This document shows, piece after piece, positions 24,700 to 36,251 of a stretch of 64,000 nt of DNA (the first letter of the stretch is position 1; the number at the start of each line of letters is the position of its first letter). The translations under genes and the position numbers were made by a program. Below the pieces are notes generated by a model that saw nothing but the letters and a program-made list of their open reading frames with translations, was not told the origin of the DNA and did no database searches. This DNA comes from Clostridium sp. Cult2 (lineage in GTDB: Bacteria > Bacillota > Clostridia > Tissierellales > Tepidimicrobiaceae): assembly GCF_021655075.1 (NCBI RefSeq), contig NZ_PPXX01000096.1, positions 62,001-126,000 of the forward strand, read 5' to 3'.

Positions 24700-25716
24700 A
24701 TGCGTAGAGGGATAGCAATTGCAGGTAATATAGCCGTTGATGAAATTAAATATATAGATAAATATCCTGCAAAATCTGAACTAACTACAATAAGGAATAT
24801 AGATAGAAATACTGGTGGCATTATTTCTAATTGTGGAATTACATTATCAAGAATTGATTACAACATTCCAATAGAGATAATAACTTTAGTAGGGAAAGAT
24901 GAAAAAGGAGATTATCTAAAGGAAACTTTAAGTAAATATCCAAATATTATTTTTAATCAAGTCAAAGCAGTTGGCAAAACACCCTTTACTGATGTAATAA
25001 ATGATATATCGGATAAAAGTAGAACATTTTTTTTCTTTAGGGGAAACTCTCATCTTTTTAATGAAGATACTATTGATTTGGAGAAGTTAAATTCCAAAAT
25101 ATTGCATATAGGATATATATTGCTTTTAGATGGACTGGATGAAGAAGATGAGGTATATGGAACAAAGATGGCTAGGCTTTTGAAAAATGCTCAAGAAATA
25201 GGACTAAAAACTTCTATTGATATCGTTAGTGAAAATTCCAACAGATTTGTAGATAAAGTTCCTCCAAGTTTAAAATATACTGATTATTGTATAATTAATG
25301 AAATTGAAGCGGGTAAAAGTGTTAATGTAAATTTGAGAGATGCCAATAATAGATTAATTAAAGAGAATATAAGAGACGTTTTATATAAATTGAAAAAGCT
25401 GGGAGTAAAAGAGTGGGTAATTATTCACTGCCCAGAAGGAAGTTTTGGATATGATGGATTAAATATATATAGTGTACCTTCATTATTCTTGGAGAAAGAA
25501 AAAATAAAAGGAACAGTAGGAGCTGGAGATGCATATGCTGCTGGTGCATTGTATGGAGCTCACGAAGGTTTAAGTATTGAAGACTCAATGAAGTTAGCAA
25601 CTTCTTCTGCAGCTTCTTTATTATTAGCTGAAGAGGGTGCTTCAGGAGTAAAGACTTATAATGAACTATTGAAGATGTTTGAGGAATATCCGAAACATGA
25701 GACTATAACAATTTAG
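24700..25716 (+). CDS. PfkB-family carbohydrate kinase
   Basis: A ribokinase-fold sugar kinase of 338 residues. The N-terminal AGNIAVDEIKYID, NTGGIISNCGI and the C-terminal anion-hole/catalytic motif TVGAGDAYAAGALYG, with the base Asp, show it should be active. It lies between the importer and a class II aldolase, so it probably phosphorylates a ketose at C1 for aldol cleavage; this is inference. The start has a TAGGTGA site 11 bases away. Confidence 0.85.
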   Translation: MRRGIAIAGNIAVDEIKYIDKYPAKSELTTIRNIDRNTGGIISNCGITLSRIDYNIPIEIITLVGKDEKGDYLKETLSKYPNIIFNQVKAVGKTPFTDVINDISDKSRTFFFFRGNSHLFNEDTIDLEKLNSKILHIGYILLLDGLDEEDEVYGTKMARLLKNAQEIGLKTSIDIVSENSNRFVDKVPPSLKYTDYCIINEIEAGKSVNVNLRDANNRLIKENIRDVLYKLKKLGVKEWVIIHCPEGSFGYDGLNIYSVPSLFLEKEKIKGTVGAGDAYAAGALYGAHEGLSIEDSMKLATSSAASLLLAEEGASGVKTYNELLKMFEEYPKHETITI

Positions 25717-25726
25717 GAGGATTAAT

Positions 25727-27140
<1,414 letters not shown>

Positions 27141-27163
27141 AAATCAATAGATACAAATTTTAC

Positions 27164-27206
27164 TTGCCAAAACTATTCCAATCCCCAATATTAATAGTTT
27201 TGGCAA
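27164..27206 (+). terminator. Hairpin after the importer operon
   Basis: TTGCCAAAACTATT (27164-27177) pairs perfectly with AATAGTTTTGGCAA (27193-27206), a 14-bp stem followed by TAATTTTAT. It separates the importer operon from araBAD. Confidence 0.65.
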
Positions 27207-27256
27207 TAATTTTATCAATTTCAGAATTATAGAAATAATTAATTTTATTTTGGAGT

Positions 27257-27269
27257 ATTTGTCACAAAT
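27257..27269. promoter_or_regulatory. Palindrome upstream of araB, possible operator
   Basis: ATTTGTCACAAAT is a perfect 13-bp palindrome just before a possible -10 box (TATACT, 27273-27278) and 25 bp before the araB start. Its arms resemble AraR half-sites but are closer together, so the binding factor is uncertain. Confidence 0.4.
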
Positions 27270-27293
27270 AATGTATACTAAGAGGTGAGGACA

Positions 27294-28961
27294 ATGGATA
27301 AATACACGATAGGAGTAGATTTTGGCACATTATCAGGTAGAGCTGTACTAGTAAACGTTAACACGGGGGAAGAGATAGATTCCAGTGTATATGAATATCC
27401 CCATCAGGTTATGGACCATAGATTACCTTCAGGGAAAGAGCTACCCCATGATTGGGCATTACAACATCCCCAGGATTATTTAGATGTACTGGCTAAGACT
27501 ATACCAGATGTTTTGAAAAAAACCAATGTTAGTCCAGATGATGTTATTGGTATAGGAATAGATTTTACTGCCTGTACGGCTATACCTGTTAAAGAAGATG
27601 GAACTCCATTATGTTTTATAGATAAATATAAAGATAGACCCCATGCCTATGTTAAGCTGTGGAAGCATCATGCAGCCCAGGATTTGGCAAATAAGTTGAA
27701 TAGTATTGCTGAAGAAATGGGTGAAAAATGGCTTAATAGATATGGTGGTAAAATATCTTCAGAATGGCTATTCCCTAAAATATGGCAAATGTTAGAAGAG
27801 GATTCAGAACTATATGATGAAATGGACAAATTTATTGAAGCAACGGATTGGATAGTATGGCAATTGACAGGGAAAGAAACGAGAAATTCATGTACAGCAG
27901 GGTATAAGGCCATATGGAATAAGAAAGAAGGGTATCCAGATAAAGCCTTTTTTAAAGCATTAGACAATAGATTAGAAAATGTAGTAGATGAAAAGTTATC
28001 AAGGGATATAATTCCCATAGGAGAAAAAGCTGGGGAGATTACAGAGTACGCTTCCAAGCTAACTGGATTAAACATTGGTACAGCAGTAGCTGTAGGAAAT
28101 GTAGATGCCCATGTTTGTGCTCCAGCGGTAAAGATATATGAACCAGGGAAAATGCTTGCCATTATTGGAACTTCAACTTGTCATGTATTGTTGGGGGACC
28201 AAGAGAGAGAAGTACCAGGAATGTGTGGCGTAGTAGAAGATGGCATTATACCAGGATACTTTGGATATGAAGCTGGACAATCTTGTGTAGGAGATAGTTT
28301 TGCCTGGTTTGTAGACAATTGCGTAACAGCTGAATATATGAAAAAGGCAGAAGAAGAAGGAATGGATATACATCAATACCTAACCCAAAAAGCAGAGGAA
28401 TTAAAAGTAGGAGAAAGCGGTTTATTAGCTTTGGATTGGTGGAATGGAAACAGATCAGTATTAGTAGATGTGGATTTAACAGGATTGATAATAGGTATGG
28501 ACCTTCAAACTAAACCTGAAGAGATATATCGGGCATTAATAGAGTCAACTGCTTATGGTACAAGGATGATTATAGAAACCTTTAGAGAAAATGGAGTCCC
28601 AGTAGATGAATTTTATGCCTCTGGTGGAATATCACAAAAAAACCCTTTTATGATGCAGATATATGCAGATGTATTAAATATGCCAATTCATATAGCAGGA
28701 ACTGAACAGGGTCCAGCACTAGGTTCTGCAATTTTTGCAGCTGTAGCAGCAGGCAGTGAAAAAGGCGGGTATAATGATGTAGTTGAAGCATCAAAAGTTA
28801 TGGGTAAAGTTAAAGATATAGTATATACACCAATAAAAGAAAATGTAGAAGTATATGATAAATTATATGAGGAATATAAAAAACTTCATGATTATTTTGG
28901 TCGTGGGGAAAACAATATTATGAAGCGATTGAAAGATATTAAAAAGTCCACTACAAAGTAG
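27294..28961 (+). CDS. araB: Ribulokinase
   Basis: FGGY-family kinase of 555 residues that phosphorylates L-ribulose at C5. N-terminal [39 protein letters not shown] and the C-terminal [20 protein letters not shown] match AraB, which is longer than other FGGY kinases, as here. The ATG at 27294 is chosen because AGAGGTGAGG lies just upstream; a GTG at 27285 is within the site. It is followed at 11 bp by araA. It is preceded by a palindrome rather than a clear AraR box. Confidence 0.92.
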   Translation: MDKYTIGVDFGTLSGRAVLVNVNTGEEIDSSVYEYPHQVMDHRLPSGKELPHDWALQHPQDYLDVLAKTIPDVLKKTNVSPDDVIGIGIDFTACTAIPVKEDGTPLCFIDKYKDRPHAYVKLWKHHAAQDLANKLNSIAEEMGEKWLNRYGGKISSEWLFPKIWQMLEEDSELYDEMDKFIEATDWIVWQLTGKETRNSCTAGYKAIWNKKEGYPDKAFFKALDNRLENVVDEKLSRDIIPIGEKAGEITEYASKLTGLNIGTAVAVGNVDAHVCAPAVKIYEPGKMLAIIGTSTCHVLLGDQEREVPGMCGVVEDGIIPGYFGYEAGQSCVGDSFAWFVDNCVTAEYMKKAEEEGMDIHQYLTQKAEELKVGESGLLALDWWNGNRSVLVDVDLTGLIIGMDLQTKPEEIYRALIESTAYGTRMIIETFRENGVPVDEFYASGGISQKNPFMMQIYADVLNMPIHIAGTEQGPALGSAIFAAVAAGSEKGGYNDVVEASKVMGKVKDIVYTPIKENVEVYDKLYEEYKKLHDYFGRGENNIMKRLKDIKKSTTK

Positions 28962-28972
28962 GAGTGAACAAT

Positions 28973-30445
28973 ATGAATAATTATGAATTTTGGTTTATCA
29001 TAGGAAGTCAACATTTATATGGAGAAGAGGTTTTGGAGAAAGTAAAAAACCATGGAGAAATAATGGTGGATGAGTTAAATAGAACACCAGATATTCCTTG
29101 GCCTATTAAATTTGTACATGTGGCTACTAGACCAGATGAAATAACTAAAACAATACAAAAAGCCAATTATGATGAAAATTGTGCAGGAATTATAGCTTGG
29201 ATGCACACATTTTCACCATCCAAAATGTGGATTAGAGGATTGTCAAAATTGGATAAACCATATCTTCATATGAATACTCAATTTAACAGAGAAATTCCAT
29301 GGAATGAAATCGATATGGATTATATGAATTTAAACCAATCAGCCCATGGTGATAGGGAACATGGATTTATAGGAGCAAGACTTAAATTGCCAAGAAAAAT
29401 AGTCGTTGGCTATTGGAAGGATGAAGATTTTATAAAAAAAATTGGCAATTGGATGCGTTCAGCAATAGGAGTTATGGAATCTAGAAGTTTGAAAGTGGCT
29501 AGATTCGGTGATAATATGAGAGAAGTAGCAGTTACTGAAGGAGATAAAGTTGAGGCACAAATTAAACTTGGATGGTCAGTAAATTATTATCCCTTGGGGG
29601 ATTTAGTAAAATATATTGATTCAATAGAAGAAAACCAAGTAGATAAATTGATGAAGGAATATGGAGAAAAATATGAATTATTTACGGACAACATAGAATC
29701 CGTTAGATATCAAGGTAGAATAGAACTTGGAATAAGAAAATTCTTAGAAGAAGGTAAATTTGGAGCCTTTACAACAACTTTTGAAGATCTATACGGATTA
29801 GACCAATTACCTGGACTTGCTGTCCAAAGACTTATGGAAGATGGATATGGATTTGGGGCAGAAGGAGATTGGCAAACAGCTGCTTTGACTTATATTATGA
29901 AAACAATGGCTAAAGGTCTTGATGGTGGTACATCTTTTATGGAGGATTATACCTATCACCTAGAAAAAGGTAATGAGTTAAATTTAGGTGCACATATGTT
30001 GGAAGTGTGCCCAACAATTGCAGATGGTAAACCTAAAATTCAAGTACACCAATTAGGAATTGGTGGCAAAGAAGCACCTGCTAGGATGGTTTTTGATGGC
30101 AAAGAGGGCAATATTATACTTGTATCCTTGGTGGATTTATGTGGTAGGATGAGATTAATTGTAAATGAAGCAGTTGCGGTAAAACCTCTAGATAATATGC
30201 CTAATTTGCCAGTAGCAAGAGTTTTGTGGAGACCATTACCAAATTTACAAACCTCTGCAGAAGCATGGATACTTGCAGGTGGGTCTCATCATACGGTTTT
30301 AAGCTATCCATTAACAGCTGATCATATAAGGGATTTTGCAGAGATGGTAGGAATAGAATTTATTCATATAAATAAAGATACTAATATAGTGGAACTAAAA
30401 AAAGAGTTGCTTTATAACGATATTGCATGGAAACTTAATTTGTAA
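28973..30445 (+). CDS. araA: L-arabinose isomerase
   Basis: Converts L-arabinose to L-ribulose; 490 residues, as usual. Manganese ligands can be read: Glu in [10 protein letters not shown], Glu in SFMEDYTYH, His in [11 protein letters not shown] and His in [11 protein letters not shown]. It starts [16 protein letters not shown]. The ATG at 28973 lies 8 bases after TAGGAG, which overlaps the araB stop codon. Second gene of the araB-araA-araD-xylB cluster. Confidence 0.95.
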   Translation: MNNYEFWFIIGSQHLYGEEVLEKVKNHGEIMVDELNRTPDIPWPIKFVHVATRPDEITKTIQKANYDENCAGIIAWMHTFSPSKMWIRGLSKLDKPYLHMNTQFNREIPWNEIDMDYMNLNQSAHGDREHGFIGARLKLPRKIVVGYWKDEDFIKKIGNWMRSAIGVMESRSLKVARFGDNMREVAVTEGDKVEAQIKLGWSVNYYPLGDLVKYIDSIEENQVDKLMKEYGEKYELFTDNIESVRYQGRIELGIRKFLEEGKFGAFTTTFEDLYGLDQLPGLAVQRLMEDGYGFGAEGDWQTAALTYIMKTMAKGLDGGTSFMEDYTYHLEKGNELNLGAHMLEVCPTIADGKPKIQVHQLGIGGKEAPARMVFDGKEGNIILVSLVDLCGRMRLIVNEAVAVKPLDNMPNLPVARVLWRPLPNLQTSAEAWILAGGSHHTVLSYPLTADHIRDFAEMVGIEFIHINKDTNIVELKKELLYNDIAWKLNL

Positions 30446-30456
30446 GGAGAATTATT

Positions 30457-31149
30457 ATGTTAAAGGATTTAAAAAAAGAAGTTTATGAAGCAAATATGTT
30501 GTTGAAAGAAAGTGGATTAGTAATACTGACTTGGGGCAATGCTTCTGGAATTAATCGAGAAAAAGGTTTATTTGTTATTAAACCTTCAGGAGTTCCTTAT
30601 GAAAAGATGAAACCAGAAGATATGGTGGTTATGGATTTAGAGGGCAATAAGGTGGAAGGAGATTTAAATCCCTCCTCAGATACACCAACCCATTTAGAAT
30701 TATATAGAAAATTTAAAGATATTTGTGGAATTGTCCATACCCATTCAAAATGGGCTACTATATGGGCTCAAGCAGGGAGAGGGATAGAACCTTATGGAAC
30801 TACCCATGCTGATTATTTTTATGGCAAAATTCCTTGTACTAGAAGTATGACAGAAGATGAAATAAAAGGAAACTATGAGAGAGAAACGGGAAAGGTTATA
30901 GTTGAAACCTTTAAAGGCATAAATCCAACCTTAATGCCTGGAGTACTTGTAAAATCCCATGGACCTTTTACTTGGGGGAAGGACCCAATGGAAGCAGCAC
31001 ATAATGCTATAATATTGGAAGAGATTGCTCTAATGGCCTATGGCTCAGAACAGTTAAAGGATAATCTTAATAGAATGAATCAAAACTTATTAGATAAGCA
31101 TTTTTTAAGGAAACATGGTAAGGATGCTTATTATGGGCAAAATTTGTAA
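30457..31149 (+). CDS. araD: L-ribulose-5-phosphate 4-epimerase
   Basis: A zinc-dependent class II aldolase-fold epimerase of 230 residues that makes D-xylulose 5-phosphate. Motifs: [34 protein letters not shown], the zinc histidines in [12 protein letters not shown], and [10 protein letters not shown]. Length and order match AraD. It starts 11 bp after araA with AAGGAGA. Confidence 0.93.
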   Translation: MLKDLKKEVYEANMLLKESGLVILTWGNASGINREKGLFVIKPSGVPYEKMKPEDMVVMDLEGNKVEGDLNPSSDTPTHLELYRKFKDICGIVHTHSKWATIWAQAGRGIEPYGTTHADYFYGKIPCTRSMTEDEIKGNYERETGKVIVETFKGINPTLMPGVLVKSHGPFTWGKDPMEAAHNAIILEEIALMAYGSEQLKDNLNRMNQNLLDKHFLRKHGKDAYYGQNL

Positions 31150-31170
31150 TAAAAGAGAGGGGGTATATAA

Positions 31171-32643
31171 TTGTATTTTGTCGGTATAGATATTGGAACT
31201 TCTTCTGTAAAATTATTAATAATTAATGAAAAAGGAGAAATCATCAATAGCGTTAGTAAAGAATACCCTATATATTTTCCACAACCTTCTTGGTCGGAGC
31301 AGAATCCAGAGGGCTGGTGGGAACAGACATTAATAGGGCTAAAAGAATTATTAAAAGGAATAGATGGAAAATCTGTTAAGGCTATAAGCTTTAGTGGACA
31401 AATGCATGGGTTGGTAACTTTAGACAAAAATGATAATATAATTAGACCAGCAATACTTTGGAATGATCAAAGAACTGAAAAAGAATGCCTGTTTTTAAAT
31501 AATACAATTGGGAGAGAGAAAATTTCTCATTGGACAGGCAATATTGCATTAACTGGTTTTACAGCTCCTAAAATTTTATGGTTAAAGGAAAATGAACCAG
31601 ATAATTTTGAAAAGATAGAGAAAATAATGCTGCCAAAAGACTATATAGCATATAAGATGAGTGGAGTATTTGCAACGGATTATTCTGATGCTTCTGGAAC
31701 CTTGTATTTAGATGTAAAGAATAAGAAGTGGTCTGAGGATATGCTAGATATTCTAGGAATTTCAGTTCATCAACTTCCTAAGCTTTATGAATCGTATGAA
31801 GCTATAGGTAATATTAACAAGGATTTAGCAGATGAATTAGGATTAAATGATAATGTTAAAATTGTTATTGGTGGAGGAGATCAAGCTGTTGCTGCAGTTG
31901 GAGGGGGAATAGTTAATGAGTATGAATGCTCTGTATCTTTAGGAACATCAGGAGTAATCTTTGCTAATACTAAAGATTTCCTTGTAGATGATAATAATAG
32001 ACTTCATTCATTTTGTAATGCAAATGGGAAATACCATGTAATGGGCGTTACACTTGCAGCTGCTGCTTCATTGAAGTGGTGGGTTGAAAAAATAAATAAA
32101 TCAGCTCGATATGATGAAATTGTTTCTGAGATAACAAAGGCTGATGTAAATAAAAATATATTCTTTTTACCTTATCTAATGGGTGAAAGAACTCCACATA
32201 ATGACCCAAATGCAAGAGGGGTTTTCATAGGAATGGATATGACCAATGAAAAGAAAGATATGACTCGTGCAGTATTAGAAGGTGTAGCTTTTTCTCTTCG
32301 TGATACTTTTGAAATCATGAAAGATATGGGAATTAATATTTCTGAAATCACTATAAATGGAGGAGGAGCTAGAAACCAAATATGGTGTCAAATAATATCA
32401 GATATATTGAACGTTAAAGTAAACAAGGTAAATTCAGAAGAAGGTCCATCATATGGGGCAGCAATCCTTGCTACTGTAGGGCATAAATTATTTGATACTG
32501 TAGATGAAGCATGCAATTCCTTTATTAAAGTCAACAGCACAATTCATCCAAATCCTGATTTAGTTAATTACTATGATGAGAAATATAAAAAATATAAGCT
32601 TATATATCCGTCGATTAAAGGATTATATAAGGAGCTAAATTGA
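31171..32643 (+). CDS. xylB: Xylulokinase
   Basis: FGGY-family kinase of 490 residues. GIDIGTSSVKLLI, FSGQMHGLVTLD and PAILWNDQRTEKE are the xylulokinase signatures, and GGDQAVAAVGGG and GGGARNQIWCQII follow. It phosphorylates D-xylulose, linking either xylose or the D-xylulose made by the lyxose isomerase to the pentose phosphate pathway. It starts with TTG after GAGAGGGGG, 21 bp after araD. No xylose isomerase is in the window. Confidence 0.92.
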   Translation: MYFVGIDIGTSSVKLLIINEKGEIINSVSKEYPIYFPQPSWSEQNPEGWWEQTLIGLKELLKGIDGKSVKAISFSGQMHGLVTLDKNDNIIRPAILWNDQRTEKECLFLNNTIGREKISHWTGNIALTGFTAPKILWLKENEPDNFEKIEKIMLPKDYIAYKMSGVFATDYSDASGTLYLDVKNKKWSEDMLDILGISVHQLPKLYESYEAIGNINKDLADELGLNDNVKIVIGGGDQAVAAVGGGIVNEYECSVSLGTSGVIFANTKDFLVDDNNRLHSFCNANGKYHVMGVTLAAAASLKWWVEKINKSARYDEIVSEITKADVNKNIFFLPYLMGERTPHNDPNARGVFIGMDMTNEKKDMTRAVLEGVAFSLRDTFEIMKDMGINISEITINGGGARNQIWCQIISDILNVKVNKVNSEEGPSYGAAILATVGHKLFDTVDEACNSFIKVNSTIHPNPDLVNYYDEKYKKYKLIYPSIKGLYKELN

Positions 32644-32673
32644 AGGTTTATTTGTCATTAGCCATTTTTATAA

Positions 32674-32713
32674 TTCTAATCAAATTTTAATGTTTCTTGA
32701 ATTGTTTTTGAAC
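32674..32713 (+). promoter_or_regulatory. Four 11-bp-spaced direct repeats (OmpR/PhoP-type operator), copy 2
   Basis: TTCTAAT (32674), TTTTAAT (32685), CTTGAAT (32696) and TTTGAAC (32707) start exactly 11 bases apart, as at 15122-15161. All four units are unchanged between the copies, consistent with autoregulation by the downstream OmpR-type regulator. Confidence 0.6.
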
Positions 32714-32729
32714 TTTCTATTGCTATAAT
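32702..32729 (+). promoter_or_regulatory. Promoter of the response-regulator locus
   Basis: TTGTTT (32702-32707) and TATAAT (32724-32729) with a 16-base spacer. The fourth direct repeat overlaps the -35 box. Nearly identical to 15150-15177. Confidence 0.55.
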
Positions 32730-32761
32730 GAAGCTACAATAAATAATAGGAGGTTATATTT

Positions 32762-33337
32762 ATGGTAACTCTAGATCAAGTTGAGAAATTACGCCAACGA
32801 GCAAATATTTCTTACGATGAAGCAAAAGCAGCCCTTGAAGAAACTAATGGCGATATTCTCGAAGCTATAATCAACCTTGAAAAGCAGAATCGCATTAAGG
32901 TACCTGAGGGAGGGGGCTATTACAATTCGAGAAGCTCAGAGGAAAATAGAGGGAGTAATGGCTTTGACAAAAAGGCAAAAAAGGAATCCAAAGGGGATAA
33001 TGGCACATCTTTTGGAGAATTAGTAGGTAGATTCTTTAAATGGTGCGGAAAGGTAATAAGCAAAGGGAACAGAAATCATTTTGAAATTATAAAAGACGGA
33101 AATAATATAATGACCATTCCAGTTACAGTATTAGTTGTCCTTGTTGTATTTATGTTCTGGGTTATAATCCCTATTATAATTTTGGGACTATTCTTCGGAT
33201 ATAGATATATGTTTAGTGGTCCTGATTTAGGGAAAGAAAATGTAAACCGTGCCATGGATTCGGTTGCTGATGCAGCTGAGAATTTAAAAAAGGAAGTAAA
33301 AGGTGAGAAATCTAATGGGGAGAATTCTGATAGTTGA
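32762..33337 (+). CDS. UBA-like (DUF4342-type) membrane protein
   Basis: A 191-residue protein. The N-terminal 45 residues (LDQVEKLRQRANISYDEAKA, ALEETNGDILEAIINLEKQN) form a three-helix UBA/TS-N-like domain. A polar, Gly/Ser/Lys-rich linker follows, then one long hydrophobic segment at about 119-148 and a charged C-terminus. It may anchor a binding domain at the membrane and act with the downstream regulator, whose start it overlaps by 23 bp. Its N-terminus is duplicated at 15210. AGGAGG precedes the ATG. Confidence 0.75.
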   Translation: MVTLDQVEKLRQRANISYDEAKAALEETNGDILEAIINLEKQNRIKVPEGGGYYNSRSSEENRGSNGFDKKAKKESKGDNGTSFGELVGRFFKWCGKVISKGNRNHFEIIKDGNNIMTIPVTVLVVLVVFMFWVIIPIIILGLFFGYRYMFSGPDLGKENVNRAMDSVADAAENLKKEVKGEKSNGENSDS

Positions 33338-34013
33338 AGATGAAGAAAAAATTGCACGTTTTATAGAACTAGAGCTTATATATGAGGGTTATGAAGTAGA
33401 GAAGGCTTTCAATGGAAGAGATGGGCTGGAATTAGCAAAAACCCAGCCCTTTGACCTAATATTGCTTGATATAATGCTACCGGGTCTTAATGGAATTGAA
33501 GTCCTTAGAAGGATTAGGCAATTTTCTGATTTGCCTATAATACTTCTTACTGCTAGAGATGCAGTTGTAGATAAGGTTACAGGCCTTGATGGAGGTGCTG
33601 ATGACTATATTACAAAACCTTTTGCAATAGAAGAGTTGCTAGCACGCATTAGAGCAGCTCTTAGAAAAAGGGAGACAAATAATGAATTGGAAACATCAGC
33701 TGAACTGGTTATAGGAGATTTACGTCTTGACCCTAATAGAAGAGAAGTTCGAGTAAAGGATACATTAGTGCATTTGACAAAACGTGAATTCGATTTATTG
33801 TATTATCTATTAGAGAATAAAAATATAGTTATAAATCGTGAAACTCTACTTGAACATATTTGGGGTTACGATTTTTCAGGTGGAACCAATGCAGTAGATG
33901 TATATATTAGATATCTTCGTGCTAAGATTGAAGAACCCTTTGGGCTAAAAATAATATATACTGTACGGGGAGTGGGGTATGTAATAAAAGATACCTTTGG
34001 AAACTGTAGTTGA
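33315..34013 (+). CDS. OmpR-family response regulator, without its kinase
   Basis: A two-domain regulator of 232 residues. The receiver has EDEEKI, the phospho-acceptor Asp in DLILLDIMLPG, LTARD and the Lys in DYITKPF. The winged-helix output domain has TKREFDLLYYLLENKN, then NAVDVYIRYLRAKIE. Its C-terminus FGLKIIYTVRGVGY is repeated in the remnant at 15210-15497. The ATG at 33315 follows AGGTGAG. No kinase follows here; the matching kinase is probably 15490-16986. It likely binds the 11-bp repeats upstream of itself and of the kinase. Confidence 0.88.
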   Translation: MGRILIVEDEEKIARFIELELIYEGYEVEKAFNGRDGLELAKTQPFDLILLDIMLPGLNGIEVLRRIRQFSDLPIILLTARDAVVDKVTGLDGGADDYITKPFAIEELLARIRAALRKRETNNELETSAELVIGDLRLDPNRREVRVKDTLVHLTKREFDLLYYLLENKNIVINRETLLEHIWGYDFSGGTNAVDVYIRYLRAKIEEPFGLKIIYTVRGVGYVIKDTFGNCS

Positions 34014-34054
34014 TAAGTGAATTATATATTAATCTAACGCTAAAGGAGGACAAT

Positions 34055-34987
34055 ATGATTTATACTGTAACATTAAATCCAGCTATAGATGAGACTATAG
34101 TAATAGAGGAGTATCAAAGAAATGAGGTAAATAGGAGTCTAGATTCTAGAAAGGATGTAGGTGGAAAAGGAATCAATGTATCCAAGGTATTAAATATATT
34201 TGGAATAGATAGCATATGTGCAGGCATATTGGGAGATGAAAACTCTAAAATTTTCATAGATTATTTGAAGGGTCTTAATATTGAAACTGATTTTTATATT
34301 ATATCCGGAGAAAATAGAACCAATATAAAGATAGTAGAAAGAAAACTTGGAACTATTACAGATATAAATAATAAAGGATTTAAAGTAAAAAATGAGGATT
34401 TGGAGGATTTTTTAGGACATTTCTTGTCACAAGTAAAAGAAGGAGATTTAGTAGTACTATCAGGAAGTCTACCTAAAGGTATTGGAAATCATATATATAA
34501 ATATATAATTGAAAGCTTAAATCTAAAATCTGTTAGAGTCATTTTAGATGCAGATGGCAAACCTTTGCTGAAAGGAATAGAAGCTATACCCTATGCTATA
34601 AAGCCCAATATTCATGAGTTAAAGAGTATAGTAGATGTAGATGAAAAGGATATGAATTCTATATTAAAAGGTGGCAAATATTTAATTGATAAAGGAATAA
34701 AAAAGGTTTTAATTTCTTTAGGATCAGAAGGGGCAATATATATTACTGAAAAAAATGCTTATATTTCTAAGGAAATTAAAGTACCTATTAAAAGCACAGT
34801 GGGAGCAGGAGATGCTATGATTGCAGGGTTAATTTACGCCATTGAAAACAACCTTACTGATTTTCAATCATTGAAAATAGCTGTAGCTTGTGGTACAGCT
34901 AAAGTAATGACAGAAGGTACAAAAATACCAGATATAGATATAATAAGAGAAATATTAAAAGATATTGTAGTAGAATCTATAGAATAA
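34055..34987 (+). CDS. fruK: 1-phosphofructokinase (FruK/LacC family)
   Basis: PfkB-family kinase of 310 residues. MIYTVTLNPAIDETIVIEEY and GGKGINVSKVL at the N-terminus and STVGAGDAMIAGL at the C-terminus are the standard motifs of 1-phosphofructokinase/tagatose-6-phosphate kinase. The ATG at 34055 follows AAAGGAGG; the upstream extension overlaps the regulator gene and has no site. No fructose PTS gene is adjacent, so the substrate (fructose 1-phosphate or tagatose 6-phosphate) is uncertain. A terminator follows. Confidence 0.82.
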   Translation: MIYTVTLNPAIDETIVIEEYQRNEVNRSLDSRKDVGGKGINVSKVLNIFGIDSICAGILGDENSKIFIDYLKGLNIETDFYIISGENRTNIKIVERKLGTITDINNKGFKVKNEDLEDFLGHFLSQVKEGDLVVLSGSLPKGIGNHIYKYIIESLNLKSVRVILDADGKPLLKGIEAIPYAIKPNIHELKSIVDVDEKDMNSILKGGKYLIDKGIKKVLISLGSEGAIYITEKNAYISKEIKVPIKSTVGAGDAMIAGLIYAIENNLTDFQSLKIAVACGTAKVMTEGTKIPDIDIIREILKDIVVESIE

Positions 34988-34992
34988 TAGGG

Positions 34993-35020
34993 AAGGGACA
35001 GACAAAATCTATCCCTTTTT
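34993..35020 (+). terminator. Intrinsic terminator after fruK
   Basis: AAGGGA (34993-34998) pairs with TCCCTT (35012-35017), extended by AGA/TCT across a CAAAA loop, then a run of T. It ends the regulator-fruK unit. Confidence 0.7.
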
Positions 35021-35091
35021 ATAATTATCAGCTATTTTCACTAATTACATCCACAAAGATTAGACAATTTTACATCTATTACAAAGCTGCA

Positions 35092-35230
35092 TTAATCGTC
35101 CATATTATCATAAATATCAGATACTAAATCAATTATTCTATTTTTATTTCCCCTTGATTTTCAATAAATTCAAAAGTTGCCATAGAAAATATTCCATCAA
35201 AATATTCATCTCTTTGATTTTATTATAAAG
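35092..35230 (-). pseudogene. Possible frameshifted gene tail
   Basis: Read on the minus strand, about 35230-35145 encodes RDEYFDGIFSMATFEFIENQ, and about 35140-35092 in another frame encodes NRIIDLVSDIYDNMDD followed by a stop. The composition is protein-like, but no start, ribosome site or family was recognised. It may be a decayed gene end, or chance. The rest of 35021-35315 shows nothing clear. Confidence 0.25.
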
Positions 35231-35315
35231 GAAAAATACACTCAATTAATATTGTACTACAAATATCTAGAGCAATCCTTCTTTTATATAATTTATTATT
35301 TATATAGATAAAAAA

Positions 35316-35349
35316 TGGACAAGGTGCTGTTCAATAAGCACCTTGTCCA
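35316..35349. terminator. Palindromic terminator after the prsA-like gene (repeat family TGGACAAGG)
   Basis: TGGACAAGGTGCT (35316-35328) pairs perfectly with AGCACCTTGTCCA (35337-35349). On the minus strand a T-run follows, so it terminates the foldase gene. A close relative lies at 43047-43079. Confidence 0.85.
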
Positions 35350-35354
35350 AACTA

Positions 35355-36251
35355 TTATAAGAATGTTTTTATTTCATATTTGTTAAGCTTGTCTTGTATC
35401 CAAGTATCATATACTTCTTGGAATTTTTGCTGGAACAGTATATCTTTTATATCATCTTTACTGTCTTCGAAATTAGCTTCTTTTGCTTCCTTTTTATCTT
35501 CTACTTCAATAATATGATATCCAAAATTGGTTTTAACAGGGTCACTAATTTCTCCAATTTCTAATGAAAAGGCTGCTTCTTCAAATTCTTCTGCCATTCT
35601 TCCTCTTTTGAAGAATCCTAAGTCTCCACCTTGTTCACTATTGCTAGTATCTTTAGAATATTCTTTAGCCAATTCTTCAAAACTTTCACCTTTGGATAAT
35701 TTTTCTTTAACTTCCAAAGCAGTTTCCTCATTCTCAACTAATATATGGCGAGCTTTAACTTCCTCTTGTTGCTTAAAAGAATCTTTGTTTTCATTGAAAT
35801 AATTTTTCATATCCTCATCAGTTATTGGGATTTCTGGTTCTAATAATTTAGTAAGGTATAGATTCATCTTTATATCCTCTTTTAATTCATCTTCAGTAAA
35901 ACCAGAAAACAATAGGGCTGATTCAAAGGCTTGTTGTCCGCCTAAGTTTTCTATCATTTTATCAGTTTGCTCTTTAACTTCTTCTTCAGTGATTTGGATA
36001 TTTTGCTTTTCTGATTCTAGAAGTATAATCTTATTGACAATTAATATATCCAATGCACTTTCGCCACTTGCCTTGATTAAAAAATCATATAATTCATCCT
36101 TAGTAATCTTTTCATCACCTACGAGGGCTACTACATTTTCCTCTTTCTTATCTCCATTGAAACCTAATTTAACAGTTACTAATGCTCCAACTATTATTAC
36201 AACGGCTATAAGTAATGCAATAATTCTTTTTTTGTTTGTTTGCTCTATCAA
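35355..36251 (-). CDS. prsA: PrsA-like peptidyl-prolyl isomerase (membrane-anchored foldase)
   Basis: A 298-residue extracytoplasmic chaperone. The N-terminal basic stretch and hydrophobic segment (IIALLIAVVIIVGALVTV) act as an anchor; no lipobox cysteine is seen, unlike Bacillus PrsA. A SurA_N-like helical region (about 40-145) is followed by a parvulin domain with ARHILVENEETA, GGDLGFFKRGRM and FGYHIIEVEDK. It helps fold secreted proteins. The start is TTG at 36251 with AAAGGTGG 7 bases upstream. Monocistronic. Confidence 0.88.
   Translation of the reverse strand: MIEQTNKKRIIALLIAVVIIVGALVTVKLGFNGDKKEENVVALVGDEKITKDELYDFLIKASGESALDILIVNKIILLESEKQNIQITEEEVKEQTDKMIENLGGQQAFESALLFSGFTEDELKEDIKMNLYLTKLLEPEIPITDEDMKNYFNENKDSFKQQEEVKARHILVENEETALEVKEKLSKGESFEELAKEYSKDTSNSEQGGDLGFFKRGRMAEEFEEAAFSLEIGEISDPVKTNFGYHIIEVEDKKEAKEANFEDSKDDIKDILFQQKFQEVYDTWIQDKLNKYEIKTFL

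Noticed and set aside
27668-28162. 164-codon minus-strand frame opposite araB
   Set aside because: Long but antisense to a clear ribulokinase gene; serine-rich composition typical of the complement of coding DNA, no start signals.
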